Positions 34,112 through 42,365 of a DNA stretch of 53,786 nucleotides are shown one piece after another. A program made the translations under genes and the position numbers. Below the pieces are notes generated by a model. It was given only the letters and a program-made list of their open reading frames with translations, made no database searches and was not told where the DNA came from. How positions within the stretch are numbered: position 1 is the first letter of the stretch; the number at the start of each line of letters is the position of its first letter. Origin of the DNA: Bacillota bacterium (GTDB lineage: Bacteria > Bacillota > Clostridia > Peptostreptococcales > Anaerovoracaceae); the NCBI GenBank assembly GCA_022770665.1, contig JALEHL010000026.1:1-53786 (forward strand). The letters run 5' to 3'.

Positions 34112-35129
34112 ACTGGAGATTCCTGTGATTCAGGGCGGTATGGGGATCGGCATCTCCCTGGGAGGACTGGCCGGTTCAGTGGCTGCCTGCGGAGGGATGG
34201 GGGTTATTTCCACTGCAAATATCGGGTTCCGGGAACCGGATTTCTATGAGAATACAGAGGAAGCTGACTGCAGAGCACTGCGGAAAGAGATCCGCCGTGC
34301 CAGAAAGATTTCCGGAGGCCGGGGGCTTCTGGCTGTCAACGCCATGGTGGCGACGACACGGTATGACCAGATGATCCGGACCGCTTGTGAAGAAGGCATC
34401 GACGCGGTGATCTCCGGAGCCGGTCTGCCGCTGCGGCTGCCGGAACTGACGAAGGGCTTTGATGTACTCCTGGCACCGATTGTATCCGGCGGCAGGGCAG
34501 CACGATCTGTATTGAATTTCTGGAAGAAACGCCATAGCAGAAATGCGGATTTTGTGGTGGTGGAAGGAAGCCGGGCCGGCGGACATCTGGGATTCAGCAG
34601 GCAGGAAGTGACTGAAGGAACGGCGAAAACGCTGCCGCGGCTGGTGGAGGAAGTCTGCCTGGAAGCAGGAGGGCTGCCCGTTTTCGCTGCAGGAAGCGTA
34701 TATGACCGGCAGGATATGCAGGCGGTAAAGCGGGCTGGCGCCGGCGGCGTGCAGATTGCGACACAGTTCATCGCCTGTCGGGAATGTGATGCCAGTCAGG
34801 GATTCAAAGACGTGATTCTCCATGCGGCAGAGGAAGATATGACGATTCTGAAAAGCCCTGTGGGCATGCCGGGACGTGGCCTGCGAACGCCGCTGATCCG
34901 AAAGGTGGGGGCAGGAGAAAGGATTCCGCCGAAGCGGTGCATCCGCTGTATTCACGGATGCAGCCCGTCGGAAACGCCATACTGCATCAATCAGGCACTG
35001 ATCAGCGCCTGGGAGGGAAATTACGAGGAAGGCCTGTTTTTCTGCGGAGCCAATGTGGGAAAGGTGAACGAAATGACCACGGTGGAGCTGCTGATGAAAA
35101 AGCTGGAAGAAGATTGGAGAAAAGCATGA
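34095..35129 (+). CDS. second FabK / nitronate monooxygenase-like flavoprotein with a C-terminal four-cysteine motif
   Basis: A 344-residue relative of FabK: the barrel begins IPVIQGGMGIGISLGGLAGS, the catalytic-His segment is EGSRAGGHLGFS, and the FMN-phosphate region is FAAGSVYDRQDMQAVKRAGAG in outline. It differs by a C-terminal stretch CIRCIHGCSPSETPYC, spacing C-x2-C-x3-C-x7-C, resembling Fe-S cluster motifs of other flavin reductases such as 2,4-dienoyl-CoA reductase (C-x2-C-x3-C-x11-C). It overlaps fabK and fabD, so it is a full member of the operon. Candidate roles are a second enoyl reductase with a different electron donor, or an isomerase/oxidase step in unsaturated fatty-acid synthesis; both are inference. 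Confidence 0.85.
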   Translation: MNRLDKLEIPVIQGGMGIGISLGGLAGSVAACGGMGVISTANIGFREPDFYENTEEADCRALRKEIRRARKISGGRGLLAVNAMVATTRYDQMIRTACEEGIDAVISGAGLPLRLPELTKGFDVLLAPIVSGGRAARSVLNFWKKRHSRNADFVVVEGSRAGGHLGFSRQEVTEGTAKTLPRLVEEVCLEAGGLPVFAAGSVYDRQDMQAVKRAGAGGVQIATQFIACRECDASQGFKDVILHAAEEDMTILKSPVGMPGRGLRTPLIRKVGAGERIPPKRCIRCIHGCSPSETPYCINQALISAWEGNYEEGLFFCGANVGKVNEMTTVELLMKKLEEDWRKA

Positions 35130-36067
35130 AATTAGGACTTATGTATGCCGGACAAGGAAGTCAGAACCCCGGCATGGGCATGGATTTTTATCAGGAATCA
35201 GAAACCTTTCGGAAGATTTTCGATCTTCTGCCGGAGGCGCAGCGGGAGCTGGCATTCCACGGACCTGCAGAGAAACTCTCCGATACAAGAAATACGCAGC
35301 CGGTGATGGTGGCTTTCGCAGCCGGTATCAATGCGCTGCTTCTGCCGGAACTGCGGAAGAAGGGCATTGAACCGGCGATGGTAGCAGGCCTGAGCCTGGG
35401 GGAATATTCTGCGCTGGAAGGAGCGGGCGTGTTTGATGCGGAGACGGCGATCCGTCTGGTGAGTCTGCGGGCTGACGCCATGGCAAGGGCAGCAGAAGGT
35501 GTGGACTGCGCCATGAAGGCGGTACTGGGGCTGGATCGGGAAACAGTCGCCGCCTGTTGCGCACAGGCGGCTGCCCAGACCGGAGAACTGGTGCAGACCG
35601 CCAACTTTAACTGCCCGGGACAGATTGTCATCGCAGGACAGAAAGATGCGGTAGATCAGGCGGCGGAACTTGCATCAGAAAAAGGTGCGAAGCGTTGTCT
35701 TCCCCTTGCAGTCAGCGGACCGTTCCATACGGATTATATGAAGCCTGCTGCTGCAGTGCTGAAGGAAGCGTTCTCGGAAATCCGGTTCGGAGAAATGGCG
35801 TTTCCGGTCATTTTCAACTGCACCGGAGAGATCCTTCAGGATGGGGACTCTGTCAGCAAAATGCTGGAAAGGCAGGTCTGCAGCAGTGTATATTTCGAAG
35901 ATACGATCCGGCGGATGGAAGCCTCGGGCGTCGATACTATCATTGAGGTGGGACCGGGGAAAGCTCTGTCCGGCTTCGTGCGGAAAACGGCCAGGCAGAT
36001 CCGGGTACTGTCTCTGGAAAAGTACACCGATCTAGAAAAAGTGCTGGAGGAGGTTGCAGAATCGTGA
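35126..36067 (+). CDS. fabD: malonyl-CoA:ACP acyltransferase
   Basis: A 313-residue acyltransferase that loads malonate on ACP. The nucleophile is in GLSLGEYSAL, the catalytic His in SGPFHTDYM, and the N-terminal oxyanion region is MYAGQGSQNPGMG. The ATG overlaps the stop of the preceding gene (ATGA), and the longer upstream frame is rejected because it lies within that gene. It overlaps fabG by 4 bases. Confidence 0.95.
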   Translation: MKLGLMYAGQGSQNPGMGMDFYQESETFRKIFDLLPEAQRELAFHGPAEKLSDTRNTQPVMVAFAAGINALLLPELRKKGIEPAMVAGLSLGEYSALEGAGVFDAETAIRLVSLRADAMARAAEGVDCAMKAVLGLDRETVAACCAQAAAQTGELVQTANFNCPGQIVIAGQKDAVDQAAELASEKGAKRCLPLAVSGPFHTDYMKPAAAVLKEAFSEIRFGEMAFPVIFNCTGEILQDGDSVSKMLERQVCSSVYFEDTIRRMEASGVDTIIEVGPGKALSGFVRKTARQIRVLSLEKYTDLEKVLEEVAES

Positions 36068-36810
36068 CACAAAAAGAAAACAGAAGGACGGCCATCGTTA
36101 CCGGCGGCAGCCGGGGCATCGGCCGGGCAGCCTGCGAGGTGCTGGCTGCAGCTGGAAATAATATTGTGATCAATTTCGCCGGAAACCGCCGGGCAGCAGA
36201 AGAAACCGCAGCAGCCTGCGAAAAGTATGGCGTGGAGATTTTGCTGGCACAGGGGGACGTCAGCTGTCCGGAGGACTGTGACGTGCTGGTAAGCCGGACC
36301 ATGGAACAATTCGGCCGCATTGATATTCTGGTGAACAATGCCGGAATCACCCGGGATAATCTGCTGATGCGTATGAGTGAAGAGGAATTCGACCAGGTCA
36401 TTGCCACCAATCTGAAGGGCTCGTTTCTGATGATGAAGGCGGTGAGCCGACAGATGATGAAGCAGCGGTACGGAAGAATTGTAAATCTTTCCAGCGTGGT
36501 CGGCCTCATGGGGAACGGTGGACAGGTCAATTACGCGGCCAGCAAAGCAGGGGTCATCGGAATGACGAAATCTTTTGCCAGGGAGGTGGCAAGCCGGGGC
36601 ATTACGGTCAATGCGGTGGCACCGGGGTTCATTCAGACGGATATGACTGCGGCTATGACGGAAGCAGCAGTGAAAGCAGCCGCTTCGGCTGTACCGGCAG
36701 GGCGCATGGGCAGGCCGGAGGAAGTGGCAGCAGTCATCGCGTTTCTGGCATCGGAACAGGCCTCTTATGTGACCGGGCAGGTTCTGGCAGTGGATGGCGG
36801 CATGTATTAA
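36064..36810 (+). CDS. fabG: 3-oxoacyl-ACP reductase
   Basis: A 248-residue short-chain dehydrogenase that reduces 3-ketoacyl-ACP with NADPH. TGGSRGIG (residues 13-20) binds the cofactor, NNAG is conserved, and the catalytic set is Ser in NLSSVVG with Tyr-x3-Lys in NYAASKAG. The C-terminus YVTGQVLAVDGGMY is typical FabG. GTG start within GTGA overlaps fabD; GGAGG lies 9 bases upstream. Confidence 0.95.
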   Translation: MTQKENRRTAIVTGGSRGIGRAACEVLAAAGNNIVINFAGNRRAAEETAAACEKYGVEILLAQGDVSCPEDCDVLVSRTMEQFGRIDILVNNAGITRDNLLMRMSEEEFDQVIATNLKGSFLMMKAVSRQMMKQRYGRIVNLSSVVGLMGNGGQVNYAASKAGVIGMTKSFAREVASRGITVNAVAPGFIQTDMTAAMTEAAVKAAASAVPAGRMGRPEEVAAVIAFLASEQASYVTGQVLAVDGGMY

Positions 36811-36833
36811 AAATATAGATGGAGGAGCGAAGA

Positions 36834-38075
36834 ATGATGGAGAAGAGACGGGTCGTGATCACCGGCATGGGCGCGGTGTCACCCATCGGAAATACAGTAG
36901 AGGCGATGTGGCAGGCCGCAGCAGACGGTGTCTGCGGCATTGATTATATCAAGAGCTTTGATACCTCGCAGCAGAAAGTGAAGGTTGCTGGCGAACTGAA
37001 AGGTTTCGATATTCTGGATCATATGGACAAAATGGCGGCACGCCGGACAGCACGGTTTACTCAGCTGGCGCTGGTGGCGGCCCGGCAGGCTGCAGTGCAG
37101 GGTGGTCTGGAGATGTCTGTGGAGGATCCGTCACGGTGCGGCGTCAATGTGTCCAGCGGCATCGGCGGGCTTTCGGTGATCGAAGAGGAACATTATAAAG
37201 GCATGCGGCGCGGTTTTGACAAGGTTTCTCCACTGTTTGTCCCTATGGCGATATCAAATATGGCAGCGGGAGCCATTGCCATAGAGTTTGGATTCAAGGG
37301 CAGCTGTACCTGCGTGGTGACAGCCTGCGCTTCTGCTTCCAATGCGATTGGAGAGGCTTTTCGACAGATTCGGGACGGCTATGCCGATGTGTTTCTGACA
37401 GGCGGTGCAGAAAGCTGCATCAGCGAGCTGGGAATCGGCGGCTTTACATCCATGAAGGCACTGTCAGAGTCAGAAGATCCGAAGCGGGCGTCCATTCCAT
37501 TTGACAGACAGCGCAGCGGTTTTGTCATGGGTGAGGGCGCCGGCGTGCTTCTGCTGGAATCTTATGAACATGCGACAGCGAGAGGAGCGAAGATCCTGGG
37601 AGAGATCGCAGGATATGGCGTGACCTGCGATGCCCATCATATGACGGCACCTCTGGAGGACGGAAGCGGCGCCGCAGCCTGCATGAAGATGGCACTGAAC
37701 GATGCCGGTGTGAAAGCGGAGGAAGTGGGATATATCAATGCCCACGGCACATCCACGCCGATGAACGACAAATGCGAGACCCGTGCTGTCAAAACGGCGT
37801 TCGGAGAGGCAGCGTACCATCTTTGCGTGTCGTCCACCAAATCCATGACCGGTCACCTGCTGGGAGCTTCCGGCGGGGTGGAAGCAATCCTGACGGTCTC
37901 TGCACTGCAGAAGCAGATTGCACCGCCGACCATCGGTTATCAGGAGCCTGATCCGGAATGTGATCTGGATGTGGTGCCGAATGCAGCCCGCACCATTGCG
38001 ACAGACTATGCCATGAGCAATTCGCTGGGATTTGGAGGGCATAACGCGTCGATCCTGTTCAGGAGGGTCAGATAG
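36834..38075 (+). CDS. fabF: 3-oxoacyl-ACP synthase II (KAS II)
   Basis: A 413-residue condensing enzyme for chain elongation. The Cys-His-His triad is in [26 protein letters not shown] and [26 protein letters not shown] is the N-terminal family mark. Two adjacent ATGs occur at 36834 and 36837; GGAGGAG at 36821-36827 fits the first, and an ATG 15 bases further upstream overlaps this site and is rejected. Part of the fab operon, followed by fabZ one base after the stop. Confidence 0.95.
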   Translation: MMEKRRVVITGMGAVSPIGNTVEAMWQAAADGVCGIDYIKSFDTSQQKVKVAGELKGFDILDHMDKMAARRTARFTQLALVAARQAAVQGGLEMSVEDPSRCGVNVSSGIGGLSVIEEEHYKGMRRGFDKVSPLFVPMAISNMAAGAIAIEFGFKGSCTCVVTACASASNAIGEAFRQIRDGYADVFLTGGAESCISELGIGGFTSMKALSESEDPKRASIPFDRQRSGFVMGEGAGVLLLESYEHATARGAKILGEIAGYGVTCDAHHMTAPLEDGSGAAACMKMALNDAGVKAEEVGYINAHGTSTPMNDKCETRAVKTAFGEAAYHLCVSSTKSMTGHLLGASGGVEAILTVSALQKQIAPPTIGYQEPDPECDLDVVPNAARTIATDYAMSNSLGFGGHNASILFRRVR

Positions 38076-38076
38076 C

Positions 38077-38550
38077 ATGGAGAAAAGAGAAATGAGACAG
38101 GAATGCAGCCTGCCGGAAAACGGGCAGCTTGACATTCGGCAGATCCAGGAGATTCTGCCCCACCGATATCCGTTTCTGCTGATCGATAAGGTGACAGAGA
38201 TGGAAGTGGGAAAGTGGGCGAAAGCCGTGAAATGCGTGACTGCAAATGAGCCGTTTTTTCAGGGACATTTCCCGGGACGACCCATCATGCCGGGCGTGCT
38301 GATTATGGAAGCACTGGCGCAAACCGGGGCTGTGGCGATTTTGTCGGAAGAGGAAAACCGCGGGAAGCTGGTCGTTTTCGGCGGAATCAAAAATTGCCGC
38401 TTTCGGCAGCAAGTGGTGCCGGGTGACGTGCTGGAACTGTACTGCGAACTGACGGAGCGTCGCGGACCGGTAGGATACGGCCGGGCGGTGGCAAAGGTGA
38501 ACGGCCGCATTGCGGCCGAAGGAGAACTGACTTTTGCAATCACAGAGTGA
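38077..38550 (+). CDS. fabZ: 3-hydroxyacyl-ACP dehydratase FabZ
   Basis: A 157-residue hot-dog-fold dehydratase. [14 protein letters not shown] contains the His and [25 protein letters not shown] contains the His/Glu helix of FabZ. FabA-type features are absent. AGGAGGG at 38061-38067 sets the start; an in-frame ATG 45 bases upstream inside fabF has no such site. Last gene of the fab operon; no fabA and no recognisable fabM occur in the cluster. Confidence 0.95.
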   Translation: MEKREMRQECSLPENGQLDIRQIQEILPHRYPFLLIDKVTEMEVGKWAKAVKCVTANEPFFQGHFPGRPIMPGVLIMEALAQTGAVAILSEEENRGKLVVFGGIKNCRFRQQVVPGDVLELYCELTERRGPVGYGRAVAKVNGRIAAEGELTFAITE

Positions 38551-38600
38551 TTTAACGGCAGTTTTTCTGAAAGAATGGGCAGAAACATGGAAAACAGGAA

Positions 38601-38629
38601 TTGAATTTGTTCCTCCGATTTGTTAGAAT
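38601..38629 (+). promoter_or_regulatory. separate promoter of the MarR regulator gene
   Basis: TTGAAT (38601-38606), 17 bases, TAGAAT (38624-38629) preceded by TGT. No copy of the fab palindrome is visible here, so the regulator may not repress itself. Confidence 0.75.
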
Positions 38630-38663
38630 AGTACCAGATTCCAAGAGAGGAAATGTGAAAATA

Positions 38664-39128
38664 ATGCTGGAAAAAAGTTTTTCGGATATCTACACCAAGT
38701 TTAAGCTGAGCTTGTATTCCAAAGTCTTTAACCAGGATATCAATGTCGAAGACGCGCTGTCCGCTACGGAGGTTCTCTGCGTGGAACTGATCTATGCCAT
38801 GGGGCGTCCGACTATCAATGAATTTGCTTCTTTTGCGCAGCTTTCCGCGCCCAATGCGGCATATAAAGTCGGAAATCTGGTGAAGAAGGGTTATGTCCGG
38901 AAGGTGCAGAGTGAGGAAGATAAGCGGGAATATCATCTGGAAGTAACAGAAAAGTACATGACTACCTATGGTGTTACCTACGACTATATCGGCAAGGTAA
39001 TGAAGCGGATCCGCGAGCGGTTTTCGCCGGAACAGGTGGAAGAACTGGAAGAGATTCTGGGCGTGATCGATGATGAGCTGATGCCGGAAGTGCAGATCGA
39101 TGAAGAACCGAAGGTAAACAGTCCATAG
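38664..39128 (+). CDS. MarR family regulator, FabT-like
   Basis: A 154-residue winged-helix regulator with a recognition region FASFAQLSAPNAAYKVGNLVKKGYVRKVQSEEDKREYHL, read in parts: helix-turn-helix then the wing with DKREYHL. Position immediately after a fab operon, and a 46-bp palindrome at the fab promoter, point to a FabT-like repressor that senses acyl-ACP or a similar lipid signal; this is inference from context. The start is uncertain: AGAGAGG is 13 bases from the ATG used and 4 from an in-frame GTG at 38655. Nine bases after its stop the enolase-superfamily gene begins. Confidence 0.88.
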   Translation: MLEKSFSDIYTKFKLSLYSKVFNQDINVEDALSATEVLCVELIYAMGRPTINEFASFAQLSAPNAAYKVGNLVKKGYVRKVQSEEDKREYHLEVTEKYMTTYGVTYDYIGKVMKRIRERFSPEQVEELEEILGVIDDELMPEVQIDEEPKVNSP

Positions 39129-39137
39129 GAGGAAAAA

Positions 39138-40256
39138 ATGCGTATTGACAAAATTGAACTTTATCTCGTAGAAAACCGGTTTCACCGCCCATGGCGCACA
39201 GCTTACGGTGCGGATCCGGGAAACAGCGCGCTGATTACCTGTATGCGTTCGGGCAGCCATGAAGGATGGAGTGAATCCAGTCCGCTACCGGGACCTACCT
39301 ACAGTTATGAATATGGACCGGGCATCTTCGAACTGGCGAAACGCTTTCTGGCACCGGCCGTCGTTGGAAAAGAATTTGACAGTGCTCGTCAGCTGAACCA
39401 GGCCATGTCGATTTTCAAAGGATCCCCTTTTGCAAAAGCGGGCATCGAGATGGCATGGTGGACACTGCAGGCAGACATTCAGGGCGTACCCCTGGGCAAA
39501 CTGCTGGGTGCTGTGACCGATAAAATTGATGTAGGGGAGAGTTTCGGCATTGCTGACAGCTATGACGCCCTCATTGAAGAAATGGGCAAAAGCTTCGACC
39601 GGGGCTATAAGCGGGTGAAGCTGAAGATGGCACATGGCTGGGACTATGACATGCTTGCCGCTGTGCGATCCGTATTCCCAAATGAAGTGATTCATGTAGA
39701 CGCCAATTCCAGCTATGACTGGAACAGTCAGGAAGATCGGGAACTTCTGAAAAGTCTGGACCGCTTCCATCTTGCCATGATCGAGCAGCCGTTCCAGGTT
39801 GGGGATCTTTATCACCATGCGAAGCTGCAGGCGTGTATCGACACGCCGATCTGCCTGGATGAATCCATCACCGAACCGTGGCAGGCGGAGGAAGCTGCAG
39901 AGATGAAAGCATGTCAGTACATCAATGTGAAGACCGGCCGGGCAGGTGGTCTGCAGAACTGTCTGGATATCAATGCAATCTGCCGGCAGGCAGGAATGGG
40001 CTGCTGGGTCGGCGGCATGATGGAAAGCGACCTTGGTAAGGCAATCTGCGTTGAACTGGCGGCGGTTCCGGGGATGAATTATGCCCACGACGTGACACCG
40101 GCCATGTTCAACTATCCGGACAGCATCACGGAGAAAGAACTGATTCTCGACGAAAACTGCTGTCTGCCTGTTTCAGACAAGCCGGGTACGCCGATTCTGC
40201 CGGATATGAAGAAGCTGCTGCCGAAGGTGGCGGCGAAAGCTGTAATTGAAGCGTAA
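39138..40256 (+). CDS. enolase superfamily protein, o-succinylbenzoate synthase / N-acylamino acid racemase-like
   Basis: A 372-residue MR/MLE-type enzyme. The KxK catalytic motif is VKLKM (about residue 160), the metal ligands are Asp in HVDANSS, Glu in IEQPF and Asp in CLDESI, and the opposite Lys is in INVKTGRAGG. GGMMESDLGKA is typical of the OSBS/NSAR group, which either makes o-succinylbenzoate for menaquinone or racemises N-succinylamino acids. No other men genes are near, so menaquinone synthesis is not supported. AGGAGG just before ATG; co-transcribed with the MarR gene. Confidence 0.9.
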   Translation: MRIDKIELYLVENRFHRPWRTAYGADPGNSALITCMRSGSHEGWSESSPLPGPTYSYEYGPGIFELAKRFLAPAVVGKEFDSARQLNQAMSIFKGSPFAKAGIEMAWWTLQADIQGVPLGKLLGAVTDKIDVGESFGIADSYDALIEEMGKSFDRGYKRVKLKMAHGWDYDMLAAVRSVFPNEVIHVDANSSYDWNSQEDRELLKSLDRFHLAMIEQPFQVGDLYHHAKLQACIDTPICLDESITEPWQAEEAAEMKACQYINVKTGRAGGLQNCLDINAICRQAGMGCWVGGMMESDLGKAICVELAAVPGMNYAHDVTPAMFNYPDSITEKELILDENCCLPVSDKPGTPILPDMKKLLPKVAAKAVIEA

Positions 40257-40271
40257 ATACTATGGAGCATG

Positions 40272-40305
40272 AAAGAACCGGACAATTTGCCCGGTTCTTT
40301 TTTCG
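40272..40305 (+). terminator. terminator between convergent genes
   Basis: AAAGAACCGG (40272-40281) pairs with CCGGTTCTTT (40291-40300), followed by TTTC. On the minus strand the same hairpin has only a short T run and may also end the DUF2812 transcript. Confidence 0.88.
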
Positions 40306-40355
40306 TGGGTTTGCTCGATTTCTGATTCGACAAAATCCATCCACCGTACGATTTC

Positions 40356-41792
40356 TCAGCCGAAAAGCTTTTCTCCGGCTCGGACAATCTGTGCTTTCGT
40401 CGGTTCCCAGTAAAAGGTAATCTTCGCGATGCGCTGCCGGCCGCTCTGCGGGTCACGACCTGAAAGAAGCCAGGTGCTGTCTGGTTCATTGCGGGAATAT
40501 CTGCGCCATGCACTGCTGCAGCTCCAGTCAGAGGCATCGGCAGACTGCCATGTCTGTTCCAGGTACGCCATTCGTTGGTCATCCAGGAAATGGCCGAGAC
40601 ACATTTCGTACAAGGCATCCCATTTGACATCGACCACGTCATATTCCAGCTCCGGCGGTGTTTCTCTCTGCACAGGAGGCGCCAGCTGGCTCATTTCGCT
40701 GTATGCCAGAAGGGGCGTGGCCTGATGACGGTTTTCATAAGAATAATAAGGATAGCCGCCAGTATCCGTCAGATCCTCTGCCGTCAGCAGCAGTTCATCT
40801 TGCTTCATATCCCAGTAATACAGGGATCCATCCGAGGCAGGCACCCAGTTGCTTTCCTCTTTCTCAGAAGCATACGGCGCATCATAGATCACAAATCCCA
40901 GAATCAACAGGGTTGAGACCGCAAGAAAGCCCAGGGTAAGGAAAACAGCGGAGGCCCCGGTGATCATCATGTTTTTTTTCCGGGATGCACCGGTTTCTTG
41001 AAGATGCTGCCGGATCCCGTTGACAAGGAAAACCACAATGGCGATCACAGCAAGTGCAAGGAGAACACCGGAAGAGGTCACCTCCGGCTGGAACAGAAAT
41101 ACCGGAATCAGGCAGAGTGCGGAAAGCAGTAAAGCTGCAATGGACAGGAATCTGCCCCGTCCGGCTCGGGAATCCGGCAAGGTGTCGGCACCGGCGGCCA
41201 CGGCCGCCTCGCTCTTTTTCTTCCAGAGAAAATACGGTATCATTTCGGCAATGATTGCCAGCAGGAGAAAAAGATACAGCAGCGGAATCATGGTATTCAG
41301 CGGACTGGAGAAGAAGCTGACCGGATTGCGGATGATTCTGGAAGGAACCTGAACAAACTGGAGACAGCAGAGAAAGATAAGAAGGATCCAGCCTGGATAC
41401 AGATTTTTCCGCATGGTCTGGCTGATGGTGTCCAGTTGCGTCACAGGATCGGTCTCCAGCGGTACCGGTTTGCTGTCCCGGCTGCAGAAGATCTGCATGC
41501 TCTGACGACTTGCAATCCGTGTCCAGCCCGCCGATTCGCAGAGTTCACGGTACAATTCCCGGTTTCGATCCGGCAGCGGATCAAAATCGGACAGTTCCGG
41601 ACGGTAGGTGACAGCAAAGTGAATCTTCTGGGGAGGAATCGCTTCATAACGCCAGAAGACCCGGCCGCATTCTTTCAAAAGCCAGCCTTTTTCTGCCATG
41701 GACTCCAGATGGCGCGCAATGCCGGTATAATCATAAAACCGGATGTGTTTGAAGCGTATCTGTTCGGTCTTCGAGTGATCTTTCCGACTCAT
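40356..41792 (-). CDS. DUF2812 domain membrane protein
   Basis: A 478-residue protein starting MSRKDHSKTEQIRFKHIRFYDYTGIARHLE in outline. The N-terminal about 110 residues are the soluble DUF2812 domain (AEKGWLLKECGRVFWRYE and FAVTYRPELSDFDP), followed by two pairs of transmembrane helices around residues 130-185 and 210-300, and a C-terminal extracytoplasmic region of about 170 residues. DUF2812 proteins are repeatedly found after PadR regulators in Firmicutes; function unknown. The ATG overlaps the PadR stop (ATGA), with GAGGAG upstream; a longer frame starting 30 bases earlier is inside padR. Confidence 0.88.
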   Translation of the reverse strand: MSRKDHSKTEQIRFKHIRFYDYTGIARHLESMAEKGWLLKECGRVFWRYEAIPPQKIHFAVTYRPELSDFDPLPDRNRELYRELCESAGWTRIASRQSMQIFCSRDSKPVPLETDPVTQLDTISQTMRKNLYPGWILLIFLCCLQFVQVPSRIIRNPVSFFSSPLNTMIPLLYLFLLLAIIAEMIPYFLWKKKSEAAVAAGADTLPDSRAGRGRFLSIAALLLSALCLIPVFLFQPEVTSSGVLLALAVIAIVVFLVNGIRQHLQETGASRKKNMMITGASAVFLTLGFLAVSTLLILGFVIYDAPYASEKEESNWVPASDGSLYYWDMKQDELLLTAEDLTDTGGYPYYSYENRHQATPLLAYSEMSQLAPPVQRETPPELEYDVVDVKWDALYEMCLGHFLDDQRMAYLEQTWQSADASDWSCSSAWRRYSRNEPDSTWLLSGRDPQSGRQRIAKITFYWEPTKAQIVRAGEKLFG

Positions 41793-42184
41793 AGCCCGCT
41801 CTCCTCTCTGATATTCAGGCATAAATCCTTATCCTTCGCAGCATCCACGCGCAAAGTGGCCGCAGCTTCCGGCCAGGCAGTAAAACGGCGGTAATCCTCT
41901 GCCAGCTGCTCCAGCCGACGGTACTCTGCATCCAGCGCAGCGCGCCCTGCAGCGTTAATGCGGTAGCTCCGCTTTCTTCCTTCTGCGGCGGTTTCCTCAA
42001 TCATACCGGCTTCCAGAAATTTCTCCAACAGATTGTACAAGGTACCCGGCCCGATCTGCACCCGGTCGCCGGTCATTCGCTGCACGGTTTCCATTATGTC
42101 CGTGCCGCAGCATTCGTTCTGCAGGCAGAGCAGAATATAGAACATCTGCTCCGTCAAAGTCTGAAATTTCTCTCTCGGCATCAT
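41789..42184 (-). CDS. PadR family transcriptional regulator
   Basis: A 131-residue regulator with an N-terminal winged helix: LTEQMFYILLCLQNECCGTDIM, then VQIGPGTLYNLLEKFLEAGMIEE, in which GPGTLYNLLEKF is the PadR recognition helix, and the wing GRKRSYRINAAGRAAL. The C-terminal helix mediates dimerisation. It is the first gene of a two-gene operon with the DUF2812 protein. GGAGGGG precedes the ATG. Two 17-bp repeats around its promoter are likely its own operators. Confidence 0.93.
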   Translation of the reverse strand: MMPREKFQTLTEQMFYILLCLQNECCGTDIMETVQRMTGDRVQIGPGTLYNLLEKFLEAGMIEETAAEGRKRSYRINAAGRAALDAEYRRLEQLAEDYRRFTAWPEAAATLRVDAAKDKDLCLNIREESGL

Positions 42185-42195
42185 ACCCCTCCTTT

Positions 42196-42212
42196 TATCG
42201 ATTATCGATATT
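42196..42212 (-). promoter_or_regulatory. operator-like repeat, downstream copy (PadR)
   Basis: TATCGATTATCGATATT on the plus strand, between the start of transcription and the padR ribosome site. It differs in one base from the copy at 42230-42246. Confidence 0.75.
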
Positions 42213-42222
42213 TCTTGCTGCT

Positions 42223-42251
42223 ATTATATTATCGAATATCGATATTGTCAA
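42223..42251 (-). promoter_or_regulatory. full-consensus promoter of the PadR-DUF2812 operon
   Basis: On the minus strand TTGACA (42251-42246), exactly 17 bases, TATAAT (42228-42223). Such a perfect promoter fits a gene held in check by a repressor. Confidence 0.92.
42230..42246 (-). promoter_or_regulatory. operator-like repeat, upstream copy (PadR)
   Basis: TATCGAATATCGATATT on the plus strand lies in the spacer between -35 and -10, 34 bp from its sister copy. Both contain the dyad ATATCGATA, so bound PadR would occlude polymerase. Confidence 0.75.
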
Positions 42252-42329
42252 CAGCAAATAGTCAGAGTTTTAAAATTTCATGATATTTTCAGAAAGAAAA
42301 GACCTGGCCGGAGAACTCGGCCGAACGCG

Positions 42330-42365
42330 AAAAAAAAGTCTTTTCGGAAAATGAAAAGACTTTTA
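42330..42365 (-). terminator. terminator of the lipoprotein hydrolase gene
   Basis: On the minus strand AAGTCTTTTC pairs with GAAAAGACTT, followed by TTTTTT. It overlaps the stop codon by a few bases. Confidence 0.9.

Noticed and set aside
34937-35125. Upstream extension of fabD by 63 codons
   Set aside because: It lies entirely within the preceding FabK-like gene in another frame; the ATGA overlap start gives the normal FabD N-terminus.
42284-42298. CodY-like site TATTTTCAGAAAGAA upstream of the PadR promoter; a similar one at 26006-26020
   Set aside because: Only 11 of 15 positions fit the CodY consensus and the surroundings are AT-rich; too weak to call.
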